Below are positions 8,206-17,211 of a stretch of DNA of 64,000 nucleotides, in pieces. The first letter of the stretch is position 1. Each line of letters opens with the position of its first letter. The position numbers and the translations under genes are program-made. The DNA is taken from the NCBI RefSeq assembly GCF_002952215.1, contig NZ_CP022600.1, forward strand, positions 1,674,001 to 1,738,000, written 5' to 3'. The notes below the pieces were generated by a model. It had not been told where the DNA came from. It saw nothing but the letters and a program-made list of their open reading frames with translations, and searched no databases. Source of the DNA: Porphyrobacter sp. HT-58-2 (GTDB taxonomy: Bacteria; Pseudomonadota; Alphaproteobacteria; Sphingomonadales; Sphingomonadaceae).

Positions 8206-9740
8206 TTAGTCCGCATGGCTTGCCGGGATGTGGCCTGCCGGGATGTGGCCTGCCGGTATGGGGGCAGGGCCGTGGGCTTCACCCATGCGGCGCAGAGCGG
8301 CGACCTTCCTCTGGAGCGGCCCCCAGTCGTCGCCTTCGTCGATCGCGGCCCAGATCGCCTCGACCTCGTCGATCAGCATGGATTGGGGCTCCGGGTCACT
8401 CCAGTATGGATGCATCTCTGCGACCGGCTGATAGGTTGAGAGCGCCTCGCCAAGCGCGCCGGCAGCGTCACCGCGTCCGCCCCGATGGGCAAAGAAGAAG
8501 GCATCCGGCTGGGCGCGGGTTTCGCGCATGGCCGCCTCGCAGGCGGCGACCAATTGCGTGTCGGCCTCCACCCCTTGCGAGACGACCCCCAGCCGCCAGC
8601 ACCACCGCCGCGCCACTGCCGCCATGTACAGCGGCCCGAAACGTTCGAGCGCGGCCACAAGGGGCGCGGTTTCGGCGTGCAGACGCAGCGCCACCGCCAG
8701 CTGCCCGCAGTTCCAGTGCAGCGCCTCGGGCTGGCGGCCAAAGGCGTAAAGTCCGCCATGATCGAAATAGGCGGCGGTAAAGCCCGGCTCCCACTCTGGC
8801 AGCCAGCGCCACGGGCCGTAATCGAAGCTCTCGCCGGTGATGTTCATGTTGTCGGTGTTGAGCACCCCGTGGACAAAGCCTGCCACCATGTAGCTGGCGG
8901 CGAGATCGGCCATCCGTTCGACGACATTGTGCATCAGCCGGATCGCCGGATTGTCGCGGTCGGGCGCATCTTCGGGCGGGGGCGGGCCGGGAGATCGGCG
9001 CGATCGCGTGTGCGCACGATCATCATCAGCCGGATCGCCGCCTCGCGGTCGGGCGCATCTTCGGGCGGGGGCGGGCCGGGAAAATGGGTGAGGCAATAGT
9101 CGATCAGCTGTTCCATTGCCTCCGCATCTTCCAGCGCCAGCAACCGCTGGAAGGTGCCGATGCGGATATGCGAGTGGCTGAGGCGCACCAGCACGGCAGA
9201 GCGCGTGGGGCTGGGCTCGTCCCCGCGCCACAGCCTCTCGCCCGTTTCGATCACGCTGAAGGTTTTCGAGGTGTTGACGCCGAGCGCCTCCAGCATTTCG
9301 GTGGCGAGGATTTCGCGGACCGCGCCCTTCAGCGTCAGCCGCCCGTCGCCCGCGCGGCTCCACGGGGTGGTGCCGGAACCCTTGGTGCCGAGATCCATCA
9401 GCCGTCCGTCGCGCCCGCGCATCTGGGCAAACAGGAAACCGCGTCCATCGCCGATTTCGGGGTTGTACACGCGGAACTGGTGGCCGTGGTAACGCAGCGC
9501 CAGCGGCTGCGGCAGATTGCCCGGAAGCGGCTGGAAACGCCCGAAATGCGTGGCCCATGCGGCATCGTCCAGCCGCTCCAGCCCGACGCTGGCAGCAGCG
9601 CGGTCATTGCGCCAGCGCAGGCGGGTTTCGGGAAAGTCGGCCGCCGCGACCGGATCGCCCAGCCAATCGGCCAGCGCGAGGATCGCAGGATCGGGATGAT
9701 AGGATTCGCCGAAATGGGGGTGTTGCATGGCCACGCTCAT
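8206..9740 (-). pseudogene. selO: SelO/YdiU protein adenylyltransferase, frameshifted
   Basis: The N-terminal half is read from 9740 (HGHQFRVYNPEIGDGRG and the LGTKGSGTTPWSR/ DGRLTLKGAVREIL pseudokinase motifs). The C-terminal half lies in another frame (FVHGVLNTDNMNITGESFDYGPW, with the metal-binding NTDN and D). The frames meet at 8932-9081, where an imperfect tandem duplication of about 89 bp repeats the segment encoding FPGPPPPEDAPDR...IRLM. Because 89 is not a multiple of 3 the frame is lost. SelO transfers AMP to proteins in redox stress. As written, no full-length enzyme can be made. The C-terminus ends in a 15 bp DNA repeat (AGHIPAGHIP). Confidence 0.88.
8932..9081. repeat. Imperfect tandem duplication inside selO
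   Basis: Copy A (8932-8992) and copy B (9024-9081) match closely from CATCAGCCGGATCGCCG through GGGCCGGGA, apart from a 3 bp length difference (GGATTG against GCC). The interval between copies also resembles the sequence to the left of copy A (both carry a GATCGGC core), so the whole unit is about 89 bp. The copies encode PPPPEDAPDREAAIRLM and PPPPEDAPDRDNPAIRLM, the latter being the expected SelO sequence. Confidence 0.85.
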
Positions 9741-9813
9741 CCCGCGATAGTGGGGGCAAGCGCAAGCCGGCGCAAGCTGCCCGGCTCCGGCATCAAAGGG
9801 AATACCGCCGCCA

Positions 9814-10680
9814 ATGGCTGCCACTTACGAAGATCGCTACTGGACCAGCAGCGACGGATTGAACCTCCATTACCGCAACTATCTCGGCCCTGAGGCGGGG
9901 GCGAAGTTGCCGGTGCTGTGCATGCATGGCCTGACCCGCAATGCCCGCGACTTTGCCCTTCTGGCCGAGGATCTCGCCGCGACGCGCCGGGTGATCGTGC
10001 CGGAGATGCGCGGCCGGGGGCTGAGCGCCTATGCGCCGGATTCGGACACCTACTCGCCCGTCACCTATGTCGCGGATGTGGAAAAGCTGCTGGCCGAGCA
10101 AAACATCACCCGCTTCGTGGTGATCGGTACCTCTATGGGCGGGCTGATGACGATGCTGATGGCGGCCGCGAGCCCCGGGCGCATGGCGGCGGTGGTGATG
10201 AACGATATCGGCCCGGAGGTCGATGCTGCGGGCCTGTCGCGCATTTCGGGCTATGTCGGGCAGGGGCGCAGCTATCCCACCTGGGTCCACGCCGCGCGGG
10301 GGCTGGAGGCAGTGCATTCCCCCGCCTTTCCCGATTACGATCTGGATCAGTGGCTGGAAATGGCCAAGCGCACCATGGTGGTGACCCAGAACGGGCGGAT
10401 CGGGTTCGATTACGACATGGCCATTGCTGAACCCTTTGCGAAACCCGGCAATGCCGCGCCGCCCAACCTGTGGCTCGCTTTCGAGGCGCTGGCGGGCGTG
10501 CCGATGCTGCTGGTGCGCGGCGCGCTGTCCGATCTGCTGAGCGAGGATACCGTACGCCAGATGGGCGCGCGCAACCCGGCGATGCGCACCATTACCGTGC
10601 CGCACGTGGGACATGCCCCCACGCTTGACGAGCCCGAGGTGCGCGCTGCGATCCACGCGCTGCTGGACGAGGCCGAGTGA
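9814..10680 (+). CDS. Alpha/beta-fold hydrolase
   Basis: A 288-residue hydrolase. The oxyanion motif HG is at residues 38-39 (LCMHGLTRNARDF), the nucleophile elbow GTSMGG has Ser at 107, and a late Asp (SDLLSED) and His (PHVGHAPTLDEP, about residue 266) complete the triad. The substrate cannot be deduced; ester, lactone or C-C hydrolases share this layout. The start is the ATG at 9814, divergent from selO. It overlaps the next gene by 3 bp, so the two are probably translated together. Confidence 0.88.
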   Translation: MAATYEDRYWTSSDGLNLHYRNYLGPEAGAKLPVLCMHGLTRNARDFALLAEDLAATRRVIVPEMRGRGLSAYAPDSDTYSPVTYVADVEKLLAEQNITRFVVIGTSMGGLMTMLMAAASPGRMAAVVMNDIGPEVDAAGLSRISGYVGQGRSYPTWVHAARGLEAVHSPAFPDYDLDQWLEMAKRTMVVTQNGRIGFDYDMAIAEPFAKPGNAAPPNLWLAFEALAGVPMLLVRGALSDLLSEDTVRQMGARNPAMRTITVPHVGHAPTLDEPEVRAAIHALLDEAE

Positions 10681-11828
10681 GCCGAGGCGCCGGGCCAATG
10701 TCCCGCAACGCGCCCCGCATCCTGCACTGCCATTCGACCTTTTCGGCGGGCGGCAAGGAAGTGCGCTGCGTGCGGCTGATGAATGCGTGGGGGCCGCGGG
10801 CCGAACACGTCATCGTTTCGGGCGAGCCGGAGGCGCTGGGCGCGGCACGGCTGATCGCCGATAGCGTGACAGTGTATTTCCCCGGTGATTTCCCCTCGCT
10901 GACCGGCAAGCCCAGCCCCGGCCGGCTCAAGGCGCTGGCGCGGGCAATGCAGGGCCATGATCTCGTCTGCACCTATAACTGGGGCGCGATGGATGTGGTG
11001 ATGGCGCACCGGTTGTTCGCCGACGCTTACCGCTTGCCCCCGCTGGTGCATCACGAGGATGGCTTCAACGAGGATGAGGCGACGCGGCTCAACACCAAGC
11101 GTAACCTGTACCGCCGCGCTGCGCTGGGGCGGGCGGCGCGGGTGATCGTGCCGTCGACCGGGCTGGAGGCGATCGCGCGCGACGTGTGGCATCAACCCCC
11201 CGAGCGGGTCGCCCGCATCGCCAACGGCATCGACACCGCCGCTTTCGGCAAGGCGCCCGATCCTGCAGCGCTGCCGATCCGCAAGGATGAAGGCACGTTC
11301 TGGGTCGGCACGCTGGCGGGCCTGCGCGCGGTCAAGCGCCTGCCCGATCTGGTCGCCGCCTGCGCCAAGCTGCCGCCCGAATGGCATCTGGTGATCTGCG
11401 GCGAAGGGCCTGAGCGTGCGGCCATCCTTGCCGCTGCCGAGACCCACGGGATCGCCGCGCGCGTCCACCTGCCCGGCAATGTCGATCCGGCGCGGGTCGT
11501 CGGCCTGTTCGATATCTTTGCGCTGTCGTCCGCCTCGGAACAGTTTCCGCTTTCGGTGGTGGAGGCGATGGCGGCCGGCCTGCCGGTCGCCGCGCCGGAC
11601 GTCGGCGATGTGCGTGCCATTCTGGCCGAGCCCAATCGCGCGGCTGTCAGCCCGCCCGGCGATGTCGCGGCCTTGGGCGCGGCGTTGGCCATGCTCGCCG
11701 CCGATCCGGCCCTGCGCGCAAGGCTTGGCGCCGCGAACCAGACCCGCGCCCGCGCCGAATTCGATTTCGCCGGAATGCAGGCGCGCTACGAGGCGGTCTA
11801 TGGCGCGGCGATGGGCCGGGCCTTCTGA
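10677..11828 (+). CDS. Glycosyltransferase family 4 (GT-B fold)
   Basis: A 383-residue glycosyltransferase of the GT1/GT4 group. The N-terminal domain begins ILHCHSTFSAGGKEVR, and the C-terminal domain carries the sugar-nucleotide binding pattern E-x7-E in SEQFPLSVVEAMAAG, followed by LPVAAPDVGDV. Such enzymes move a sugar from UDP/GDP-sugar onto lipid or glycan acceptors at the inner membrane face. The GTG at 10677 overlaps the stop of the hydrolase gene. An ATG at 10698 is an alternative start. The acceptor is unknown. Confidence 0.88.
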   Translation: MSRGAGPMSRNAPRILHCHSTFSAGGKEVRCVRLMNAWGPRAEHVIVSGEPEALGAARLIADSVTVYFPGDFPSLTGKPSPGRLKALARAMQGHDLVCTYNWGAMDVVMAHRLFADAYRLPPLVHHEDGFNEDEATRLNTKRNLYRRAALGRAARVIVPSTGLEAIARDVWHQPPERVARIANGIDTAAFGKAPDPAALPIRKDEGTFWVGTLAGLRAVKRLPDLVAACAKLPPEWHLVICGEGPERAAILAAAETHGIAARVHLPGNVDPARVVGLFDIFALSSASEQFPLSVVEAMAAGLPVAAPDVGDVRAILAEPNRAAVSPPGDVAALGAALAMLAADPALRARLGAANQTRARAEFDFAGMQARYEAVYGAAMGRAF

Positions 11829-11993
11829 TACCTGCCAATCCTCGCAGATTGCTTCATCTCCCGTTCAATCGCCGCGCGTCATCCCCGCCCGAGACCATCC
11901 GCCGCCATTGCGCGAAACGCAGCACCTGCCTAAAGAGCGCGCTGCCTCTGCCGCTTGGCGGCGCATGAACTGAACAAGGACAACCGGCCCGCC

Positions 11994-12779
11994 ATGGCGC
12001 GCACTCCGACCAACACGCCCCCGGCCTCGACCACCTCGAACGAGGACGAGGTGCTGATCCGCGAAATCGACGAAGCGGTGCGCGAGGATGCCGTGCTCGA
12101 ATTCCTGCGCAAGCACGGGGTCAAGGTGCTGGGCGGCATCATCCTGGGCATTGCAGCGCTGGGCGGCTATCTGGTGTGGGATCACTTCAGCGAACAGAAG
12201 CTGGAACAGCAGTCCGAAACGCTGATCGCCGGGATCGATTACCTCGACCAGCGCGATTATGTGACCGCCGCGGAAAAGGTCGCGCCGCTGCTGGGCGCGG
12301 ATTCCTCGCCCGGGGCGCGGGCGGCGGCGCGGTTCGTGCAGGCCAGTGCCGCGCTTCAGGCGGGCGACAATGCCAAGGCGAGCACGCTGTTCCGGGCGAT
12401 TGCTGCCGATGCCGAGGCGCCGCCGGTGATGCGCGATCTGGCCAAGGTACGCGATGTCAGCATCAATTTCGACACCATGAAGCAGTCCGACGTGATTGCG
12501 CAGCTCGGCCCGCTGGCCAAGCCCGGCACGCCGCTGTTCGGCAGCGCGGGCGAGTTGGTGGCGATGGCTCACCTCGAAGCTGGCAACCGCGCCGAAGCGG
12601 GCAAGCTTTTCGCCGCGATCGCCAAGGACGAAGACCTGCCTGAAAGCCTGCGCAGCCGTGCGCGCCAGATGGCCGGGCTGATGGGGGTTGATGCGGTGGT
12701 CGATGTGGACAAGCTGCTGAAGGATCAGGGCGTTGACGTGTCCGGGGGGGATGCTGGCGGCGATGCTGCGGCGCAATAG
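11994..12779 (+). CDS. yfgM: YfgM-family tetratricopeptide inner-membrane protein
   Basis: A 261-residue protein with a hydrophilic N-terminus, one membrane anchor at about 44-62 (VLGGIILGIAALGGYLVW) and a periplasmic tetratricopeptide-like helical domain. YfgM is an ancillary subunit at the SecYEG translocon that helps pass proteins to periplasmic chaperones. It directly precedes bamB, the order seen in many Proteobacteria. I start at the ATG at 11994; an in-frame codon at 11955 would add 13 residues without similarity to the family. Confidence 0.88.
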   Translation: MARTPTNTPPASTTSNEDEVLIREIDEAVREDAVLEFLRKHGVKVLGGIILGIAALGGYLVWDHFSEQKLEQQSETLIAGIDYLDQRDYVTAAEKVAPLLGADSSPGARAAARFVQASAALQAGDNAKASTLFRAIAADAEAPPVMRDLAKVRDVSINFDTMKQSDVIAQLGPLAKPGTPLFGSAGELVAMAHLEAGNRAEAGKLFAAIAKDEDLPESLRSRARQMAGLMGVDAVVDVDKLLKDQGVDVSGGDAGGDAAAQ

Positions 12780-12803
12780 GACAAGAGGTTTGAATTGACG
12801 TGT

Positions 12804-14150
12804 ATGACCAAGGGTAAACTAGCGCGCGCCGCCTTGCTGGCAGGCATCATGGCGGCCGGGCTGACAGGCTGCAAGGGCGGGCTGTTCGGCGGCGACAAGG
12901 ACAAGACCACGCCGACGGTCGGCAACCGCATGCCGATCCTGTCGCGGATTGAAAGCGGGGCCGAGGTCGATCCCGCGCTCGCGGCGATTTCGGTGGTGCT
13001 GCCGCCGCAGCGCAACAACCCGGAATGGGGCCAGGCGGGCGGTTCGGCGAGCAAGTCCTATGGTCACCTCGCGCTCGCAGCCAATCCGCAGAAGGTGTGG
13101 ACCGCGCGGGTCGCCGGTTCCACCAACCGGATGCGGCTCGCCGCGCCCCCGGTGGTCGGCTCGGGCAAGCTTTACGCCGAAGGCACCGATGGCGTGATCG
13201 TCGCCTTCGACAAGACCACCGGCGCGCAGCTGTGGACCCGCGGCGATGACGATCTGACCAAGGATCAGGCACCCTCTACCTTCGGCGGCGGGGTCAGCTA
13301 CGAAGCGGGCCGCGTCTATGCCACCAACGGCGTGGGCGATACCAAGGCGCTGAATGCCGAAACCGGCGAGGTGCTGTGGAAGGTGAAGCCGGCAGGGCCG
13401 CTGCGTGGCTCGCCGACCATCGCCTTTGGTCAGCTGTTCGTGATGACGCAGGACAATCAGCTGATCTCGCTCAACGCCAGCAATGGCGATCTGGTGTGGG
13501 ATGAAAGCGGCTCGAACACCCAGTCGGGTGTGTTCGGCGTGGCGGCACCGGCGGCCGGGCAGGGGACGATCGTTGCGGGCTATTCCAGCGGCGAGTTGAC
13601 GGCCTATCGTTACGAAAACGGCCGCGTGCTGTGGTCGGACGCGCTGGCGCGTACCAATATCTCGACCACGGTCGGCACGATCACCGATATCGACGCCGAT
13701 CCGATCATCGATTCGGGCCGCGTCTATGCGCTGGGGCAGGGCGGCCGCATGGCCGCCTATGAACTGGTCACCGGCCAGCGCATCTGGGAATTGAACCTCG
13801 CTGGCATTTCGACCCCGGCGATTGCGGGCGAGTGGATTTTCACGCTGACCGATGATGCGCGTCTGCTGGCGATTGCCCGTTCGTCGGGCCGGGTGCGCTG
13901 GATCACCCAGTTGCAGGCGTGGAAGGACGAAAAGGACAAGAAAGGCCCGATCTTCTGGACCGGCCCGGTGCTGGCGGGCGGCAACCTGTGGGTGGCAAGT
14001 TCGCGCGGGGAGCTGTGGAAGGTCAGCGCGGGCGAAGGTTCGGCAGAGCTGTTCGCCGATCTCGGCCAGCCGGTCAGCCTCCCCCCGGTGGTGGCCGACG
14101 GGTACCTCTACGTGTTGGACGACGCCGGGACGATCCACGCCTTCAAGTGA
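12804..14150 (+). CDS. bamB: Outer membrane protein assembly factor BamB
   Basis: A 448-residue lipoprotein with a signal ending in the lipobox LTGC. It is followed by an eight-bladed PQQ-like beta-propeller, seen as repeats of the type 'YALG..GRMAAYELVTGQRIWE', 'VLWKVKPAGPLRGSPT' and 'LDDAGTIHAFK' at the end. BamB is a subunit of the BAM complex that inserts outer membrane proteins. The ATG at 12804 gives a good signal, but the AGAGG ribosome site at 12784-12788 is better spaced for an in-frame TTG at 12795, so the true start could be 3 codons earlier. der, often next in line, is not here. Confidence 0.93.
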   Translation: MTKGKLARAALLAGIMAAGLTGCKGGLFGGDKDKTTPTVGNRMPILSRIESGAEVDPALAAISVVLPPQRNNPEWGQAGGSASKSYGHLALAANPQKVWTARVAGSTNRMRLAAPPVVGSGKLYAEGTDGVIVAFDKTTGAQLWTRGDDDLTKDQAPSTFGGGVSYEAGRVYATNGVGDTKALNAETGEVLWKVKPAGPLRGSPTIAFGQLFVMTQDNQLISLNASNGDLVWDESGSNTQSGVFGVAAPAAGQGTIVAGYSSGELTAYRYENGRVLWSDALARTNISTTVGTITDIDADPIIDSGRVYALGQGGRMAAYELVTGQRIWELNLAGISTPAIAGEWIFTLTDDARLLAIARSSGRVRWITQLQAWKDEKDKKGPIFWTGPVLAGGNLWVASSRGELWKVSAGEGSAELFADLGQPVSLPPVVADGYLYVLDDAGTIHAFK

Positions 14151-14286
14151 TCTCCTGCAGAGGTTTGCGCCAGACCGGTGCCAGACCCCGTGCCGGGCGC
14201 CTTTGGCGCGGGCTTGATCTGCCTTTGGCTGGTTTTTGCGGCCTGTAGCCAAGCTGTTAACCACTCTGCTGTAGGGCAGGACGGCC

Positions 14287-15714
14287 ATGACTGCGCCGTC
14301 CTTGTCCGTTCCAACATCGTGCGCTGCCGCGCCGCCTCCGGCCCTGCCGGTGAGCGACGTGTCGACCGGCGTCGGGCTTGCGGGGTTGGCGGGGCTGTTT
14401 GCGTGGATCGCCTTCTGCCGCTCGTTCCCGGACATCGCCGCAATGATCGGGCTGGAGGGTGGTCTTTCGCCTGAAAGAGGCGTCCTTTCAGGGCCTTACG
14501 CTGCGCTGGCGGCGATGTTGTTCACCGCCTTGCCGATGGCCCTGTGGTCGGTTCTGGTCGACAAGGTTCACCTGCGCCCCTCGACCGGGATCGACTGGAA
14601 CCGCCCCCGACCGCTGGCTGAAGTGCTGCCGATTGCGGTGGTGAAACTGTGCGGGCTGTGGGCGACATGGGCGGTGCTGGCGGTGTGTTACGCTCTGGCG
14701 CGGTGGTATTGGTCGGGCAGTTACCTGTTTGCGATGGACGTGCTGATCGCGGCCATCGTGCCGCTGGTAACACTTTCTGTTCCTTATGTAATCTGGCTTG
14801 ATCGCTATCTCGTGGAACCGCGCGATGCGACCTTCCAGTTCGGCGCCTTCGTGCTGGGCGGAGGGGTGATCGGGCGCGAGCAATGGGACAATGCCGCGCT
14901 TGCCAGGCACTGGCGGGCGTGGATCATCAAGGGCTTTTTCGGAGCCTTCATGATCTCGATCCTGCCCCCCGGCTTTGCGGAGATTGTCGAGGCGGATCCG
15001 GCGCAGCTGCTGAGCAATCCGGTGCAGTTTTCGATGCTGCTGGTGACGCTGCTGTTCGTGATCGACGTGCAGATCGGCACGGTCGGCTATCTGCTCACCA
15101 TGCGCCCGCTGGATTCGCACATCCGGTCGGGCAACCCCTTTCTTGCCGGATGGCTGGCGGCGCTGCTGTGCTATCCGCCTTTCGTATGGGGGATCATCGG
15201 GGCCAATGGCCAGATCCTCAGCTACGAAGTCGACACGCCGGGCTGGGCGCACTGGCTGGCGGGCAATGACGCGCTGCTGTGGGCGTGGGGCGGGCTGCTC
15301 GTCTTGCTGACAGGCATTTACGCCTGGGCGACGGTGGTGTTCGGCATCCGCTTTTCTAACCTTACCTATCGCGGCGTGCTGACCCACGGGCCGTACCGCT
15401 TCACCCGCCACCCGGCCTATCTGTCCAAGAACCTGTTCTGGTGGGCGAGCGTGCTGCCTTTCCTCGTCACCAACGGGAGCACCGCCGATGCCATCCGCAA
15501 CAGCTTTTTCCTGCTGGTGGTCAATGGCATATACTACTGGCGCGCGCGCACCGAAGAAGCGCATCTGCTGGCCGAGGACGAGAAATACCGCCAGTATCAC
15601 GCATGGATGGAAGCCCACGGCCTCATCACCGCGCCGCTCGCCCGGCTGAAGCGCGCGATAATCGGCGATCCGGCACCGCGCCCCGGTGAAAGCCCCGCTT
15701 TCCCGGCGGAATAG
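14287..15714 (+). CDS. Isoprenylcysteine carboxyl methyltransferase (ICMT)-family membrane protein
   Basis: A 475-residue integral membrane protein with about ten hydrophobic segments. The C-terminal third has the ICMT/PEMT signature: YRGVLTHGPYRFTRHPAYLSKNLFWW, then an RARTEEAHLLAEDEKYRQYHAW tail that binds S-adenosylmethionine in this superfamily. The N-terminal 300 residues are an additional membrane region not found in short ICMT proteins. The methyl acceptor in bacteria is not known, and a lipid or isoprenoid target is only a guess. It converges with gshA, 4 bp apart. Confidence 0.8.
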   Translation: MTAPSLSVPTSCAAAPPPALPVSDVSTGVGLAGLAGLFAWIAFCRSFPDIAAMIGLEGGLSPERGVLSGPYAALAAMLFTALPMALWSVLVDKVHLRPSTGIDWNRPRPLAEVLPIAVVKLCGLWATWAVLAVCYALARWYWSGSYLFAMDVLIAAIVPLVTLSVPYVIWLDRYLVEPRDATFQFGAFVLGGGVIGREQWDNAALARHWRAWIIKGFFGAFMISILPPGFAEIVEADPAQLLSNPVQFSMLLVTLLFVIDVQIGTVGYLLTMRPLDSHIRSGNPFLAGWLAALLCYPPFVWGIIGANGQILSYEVDTPGWAHWLAGNDALLWAWGGLLVLLTGIYAWATVVFGIRFSNLTYRGVLTHGPYRFTRHPAYLSKNLFWWASVLPFLVTNGSTADAIRNSFFLLVVNGIYYWRARTEEAHLLAEDEKYRQYHAWMEAHGLITAPLARLKRAIIGDPAPRPGESPAFPAE

Positions 15715-15718
15715 CGCC

Positions 15719-17089
15719 TCAGAACGACTGTTCGTAAACGCGGCTGATGTCGCCGTTCCACTCGCCGTGGTAAGCATCGAGCAGGCGCTGGGCCGGAACC
15801 TTGCCGCTCGCCACGATCTCATCGAGCGTGTCGAGGAAGCCGGTTTCATTATCGCCCGAGGAATTCAGCCGCGCCCGCGCCGCCAGCCCCTTGTGCGCAA
15901 TCGCCAGCGCCTCGCGCCCGATATCGCGCAGGGTATGGCCGCCGGGGACGGGGGCATCCAGCGCGAGTCTGGGCGCGGTGCCGCGCAGCGCCTCGCGTTC
16001 TTCCATCGTCCAGTGCTTGACCAGATCCCATGCCGCATCAAGCGCGCCTTGGTCATACAGAAGCCCGACCCAGAAGGCGGGCAGGGCGCAGATGCGGTTC
16101 CACGGTCCGCCATCGGCCCCGCGCATTTCAAGGAAGCTCTTGAGGCGCACTTCGGGGAAGGCGGTGGACAGGTGATCCCACCAGTCGGATTGCGTCGGGC
16201 GCTCGCCGGGGAGCACCGACAGCTTGCCATCGAGGAAATCGCGGAACGAAAGCCCCGCCGCGTCGATGTATTTTCCGTCGCGGAAGACGAAATACATCGG
16301 CACATCAAGCATGTATTCGGCCCAGCGTTGATAGCCGAAGCCGTCCTCGAAGACGAAGGGCAGCATCCCCGTGCGCGCCGGATCAGTGTCCGACCAGATG
16401 TGCGAACGATAGGACAGGAACCCGTTGGGCTTGCCTTCGGTAAAGGGCGAATTGGCGAACAGCGCAGTCGCCAGCGGTTGCAGCGCGAGGCCGACGCGGA
16501 ACTTCTTCACCATGTCGGCTTCGGATGAATAGTCGAGATTGACCTGAATGGTGCAGGTGCGCAGCATCATGTCGAGGCCGAGATTGCCGACGCGCGGCAT
16601 GTGGCGCAGCATGATGTCGTAGCGGCCCTTGGGCATGATCGGCAGCTCGGCGCGGGTCTTGTCGGGCCACATCCCGAGCCCGAGATAGCCGACACCGCAT
16701 TTCTCCCCGACTGCCTTGACCTGTTCGAGATGCCGCCCGGTTTCGGCGCAGGTCTGGTGCAGGTTTTCCAGCGGCGCGCCCGACAGTTCGAGCTGGCCTG
16801 CCGGTTCGAGGCTGATCGCCCCGTCCGCGCCTTTCAGCGCGATGACGTTTCCGCCTTCCTCCACCGGGGCCCAGCCGAACTGTTCGAGGCCTCCCAGCAG
16901 ATCACGGATGCCGCAAGGCTCGTCATAGGACGGCGCGCGCTTGTCCGAATGCTTGTAGACAAGCTTTTCGTGCTCGGTGCCGATGCGCCAGCGTTCGGCC
17001 GGTTTCTCACCGCCGATCATCGGGGCAACCAGTTGGTCGAAGCCTTCGATCACCGGATCGTCGGCAGTGGAAGCTTCGCGTGTGCTCAT
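15719..17089 (-). CDS. gshA: Glutamate--cysteine ligase (alphaproteobacterial/plant type)
   Basis: A 456-residue GCS2-type enzyme catalysing the first step of glutathione synthesis, ATP-dependent joining of glutamate and cysteine. Family landmarks are RIGTEHEKLVY near residue 40, ISLEPAGQLELSGAP near 95, MLRTCTIQVNLDYSSE in the middle and EMRGADGGPWNRICALPAFWVG in the C-terminal third. This form is characteristic of Alphaproteobacteria and plants rather than the E. coli GshA type. It is a stand-alone gene between convergent and same-strand neighbours. Confidence 0.95.
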   Translation of the reverse strand: MSTREASTADDPVIEGFDQLVAPMIGGEKPAERWRIGTEHEKLVYKHSDKRAPSYDEPCGIRDLLGGLEQFGWAPVEEGGNVIALKGADGAISLEPAGQLELSGAPLENLHQTCAETGRHLEQVKAVGEKCGVGYLGLGMWPDKTRAELPIMPKGRYDIMLRHMPRVGNLGLDMMLRTCTIQVNLDYSSEADMVKKFRVGLALQPLATALFANSPFTEGKPNGFLSYRSHIWSDTDPARTGMLPFVFEDGFGYQRWAEYMLDVPMYFVFRDGKYIDAAGLSFRDFLDGKLSVLPGERPTQSDWWDHLSTAFPEVRLKSFLEMRGADGGPWNRICALPAFWVGLLYDQGALDAAWDLVKHWTMEEREALRGTAPRLALDAPVPGGHTLRDIGREALAIAHKGLAARARLNSSGDNETGFLDTLDEIVASGKVPAQRLLDAYHGEWNGDISRVYEQSF

Positions 17090-17211
17090 CGCAAGGGGGC
17101 CCTTCTCTGGCCGGTTGCCTTAGAAAACTGGTCTGGACGTGGGAAGGCAAATTCGCATGGCACCCGCGTGAACGGCCATCTTTTGCAGCTTCGCGCCGCA
17201 GTGGCGGTTGG

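Noticed and set aside
8221..8260. 15 bp tandem repeat (TGCCGGGATGTGGCC) as a regulatory repeat
   Set aside because: It is the coding sequence for the AGHIPAGHIP tail of selO; a minor slippage repeat with no sign of regulation.
8932..9081. Two similar repeats about 92 bp apart, considered as a CRISPR fragment
   Set aside because: Only two copies, unequal length, inside a coding region and explained by a tandem duplication in selO.
12819..14435. 538-residue minus-strand open frame over bamB
   Set aside because: Antisense to bamB, which has a lipoprotein signal and PQQ repeats on the plus strand.
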